From: an uncultured Opitutia bacterium
GTDB lineage: Bacteria > Verrucomicrobiota > Verrucomicrobiia > Opitutales > UBA953
NCBI GenBank assembly: GCA_903929325.1
Contig: CAIYUD010000255.1
Coordinates: forward strand, 1-14,393
DNA length: 14,393 nt
Reading direction: 5' to 3'
Position numbers and translations under genes: made by a program. Below are positions 13,927 to 14,393 of this stretch, in pieces. A model generated the notes under the pieces. It had not been told where the DNA came from and did not search any database. It saw nothing but the letters and a program-made list of their open reading frames with translations. Within the stretch, counting starts at the first letter, position 1. Each line of letters opens with the position of its first letter.

Positions 13927-14393
13927 TTAGAAGCCCTTAATCTTAAAGAGGTCTGTCACACTGCTATTGCCGTGAATGCGTTTAATCGCATCGGCAAGCA
14001 GTGGCGCCACCGACAGCACAGTGATGGGTAGACCCTTGGGGGTCACCGGCACAGTGTTAGTCGTAATGACTTCATCGATTGGACCATTCCGCAAGCGGTC
14101 GTAAGCGACGTCCTGCAACATACAGTGAGAAACCAGTGCGCGCACAGAACGTGCACCGTTTTTCTTCAGTAACTCTGCTGCCGCAACCAGCGTACCAGCG
14201 GTTTCGGTCATGTCGTCTACAAGCAGGATGTCTCGACCTTCAACTTCGCCCACTAAGCTAATGGCCTCAACAGTGGTGTCGCTCGTACGGCGCTTAGCCA
14301 CAAAGCCAAAAGGCAGGCCAAGCATGTCGGCTACCGCAGCGGCGTATTTCAAACCACCGACGTCTGGCGAGAATACCGTCGCCTCACGCACCC
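13927..14393 (-). CDS. prs: Ribose-phosphate pyrophosphokinase, C-terminal part (5' end outside the window)
   Basis: PRPP synthase makes 5-phosphoribosyl diphosphate from ribose 5-phosphate and ATP for purine, pyrimidine, NAD, histidine and tryptophan synthesis. The last 154 or so residues of a family about 310-320 long are visible. FSPDVGGLK and AKRRTSDTT belong to the second phosphoribosyltransferase-like domain. VDDMTETAGT (about 14191-14220) is the PRPP-binding loop with its paired aspartates and Thr-Ala-Gly-Thr end. LSVAPLLADAIKRIH is the conserved C-terminal segment. The frame runs open to the window edge, so the apparent GTG start at 14391 is internal. It converges on the peroxiredoxin gene. 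Confidence 0.95.
   Translation of the reverse strand, partial: VREATVFSPDVGGLKYAAAVADMLGLPFGFVAKRRTSDTTVEAISLVGEVEGRDILLVDDMTETAGTLVAAAELLKKNGARSVRALVSHCMLQDVAYDRLRNGPIDEVITTNTVPVTPKGLPITVLSVAPLLADAIKRIHGNSSVTDLFKIKGF

Overview
The window is about 14.4 kb of bacterial chromosome at roughly 52-57% G+C, densely packed with core genes and one small lipid-type operon. There are no RNA genes, insertion sequences, integrases or CRISPR arrays. The combination of gyrB-gyrA, an OleA/OleB pair, a GH71/99-like secreted protein and mostly weak Shine-Dalgarno signals would fit a member of the Planctomycetes-Verrucomicrobia-Chlamydiae group, perhaps an opitutal verrucomicrobium. That placement is inference from general resemblance only.

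Layout, left to right. The 3' end of a transaldolase gene (tal, +) enters at base 1. A distinctly G+C-richer block (about 466-1280) follows, with a small exported protein (+) and, convergent to it, a 71-residue two-helix membrane protein resembling DUF3955 (-). A minus-strand unit then carries a SpoU/TrmH-family RNA methyltransferase overlapping a secreted GH71/99-like protein by four bases (ATGA). Divergent from that unit is an iron-sulfur RumA/RlmD-type uracil-5 methyltransferase (+). A strong bidirectional hairpin terminator separates it from the convergent gyrB-gyrA operon (-), which encodes both DNA gyrase subunits.

Upstream of gyrB is a 254-bp AT-rich control region with a TTGACA box, three copies of CAAGGGG, two further dyads and one DnaA-box match. 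Upstream of that, on the same strand, is a tight operon of FabZ-like dehydratase, FabI-like enoyl reductase, OleA-like condensing enzyme and OleB-like alpha/beta hydrolase, with gaps of 8, -1 and 2 bases. An exported PrxQ-type peroxiredoxin (+) diverges from it, and the window ends in the 3' part of a ribose-phosphate pyrophosphokinase gene (prs, -).

The most interesting unit is the fabZ-fabI-oleA-oleB operon. OleA joins two fatty acyl chains head to head, and OleB acts last in the known olefin pathway. The two middle enzymes, OleC (beta-lactone synthetase) and OleD (reductase), are not in the window, and fatty-acid-elongation-type enzymes stand beside the pair instead. Either oleC and oleD lie elsewhere or the products differ from the classical long-chain alkenes.
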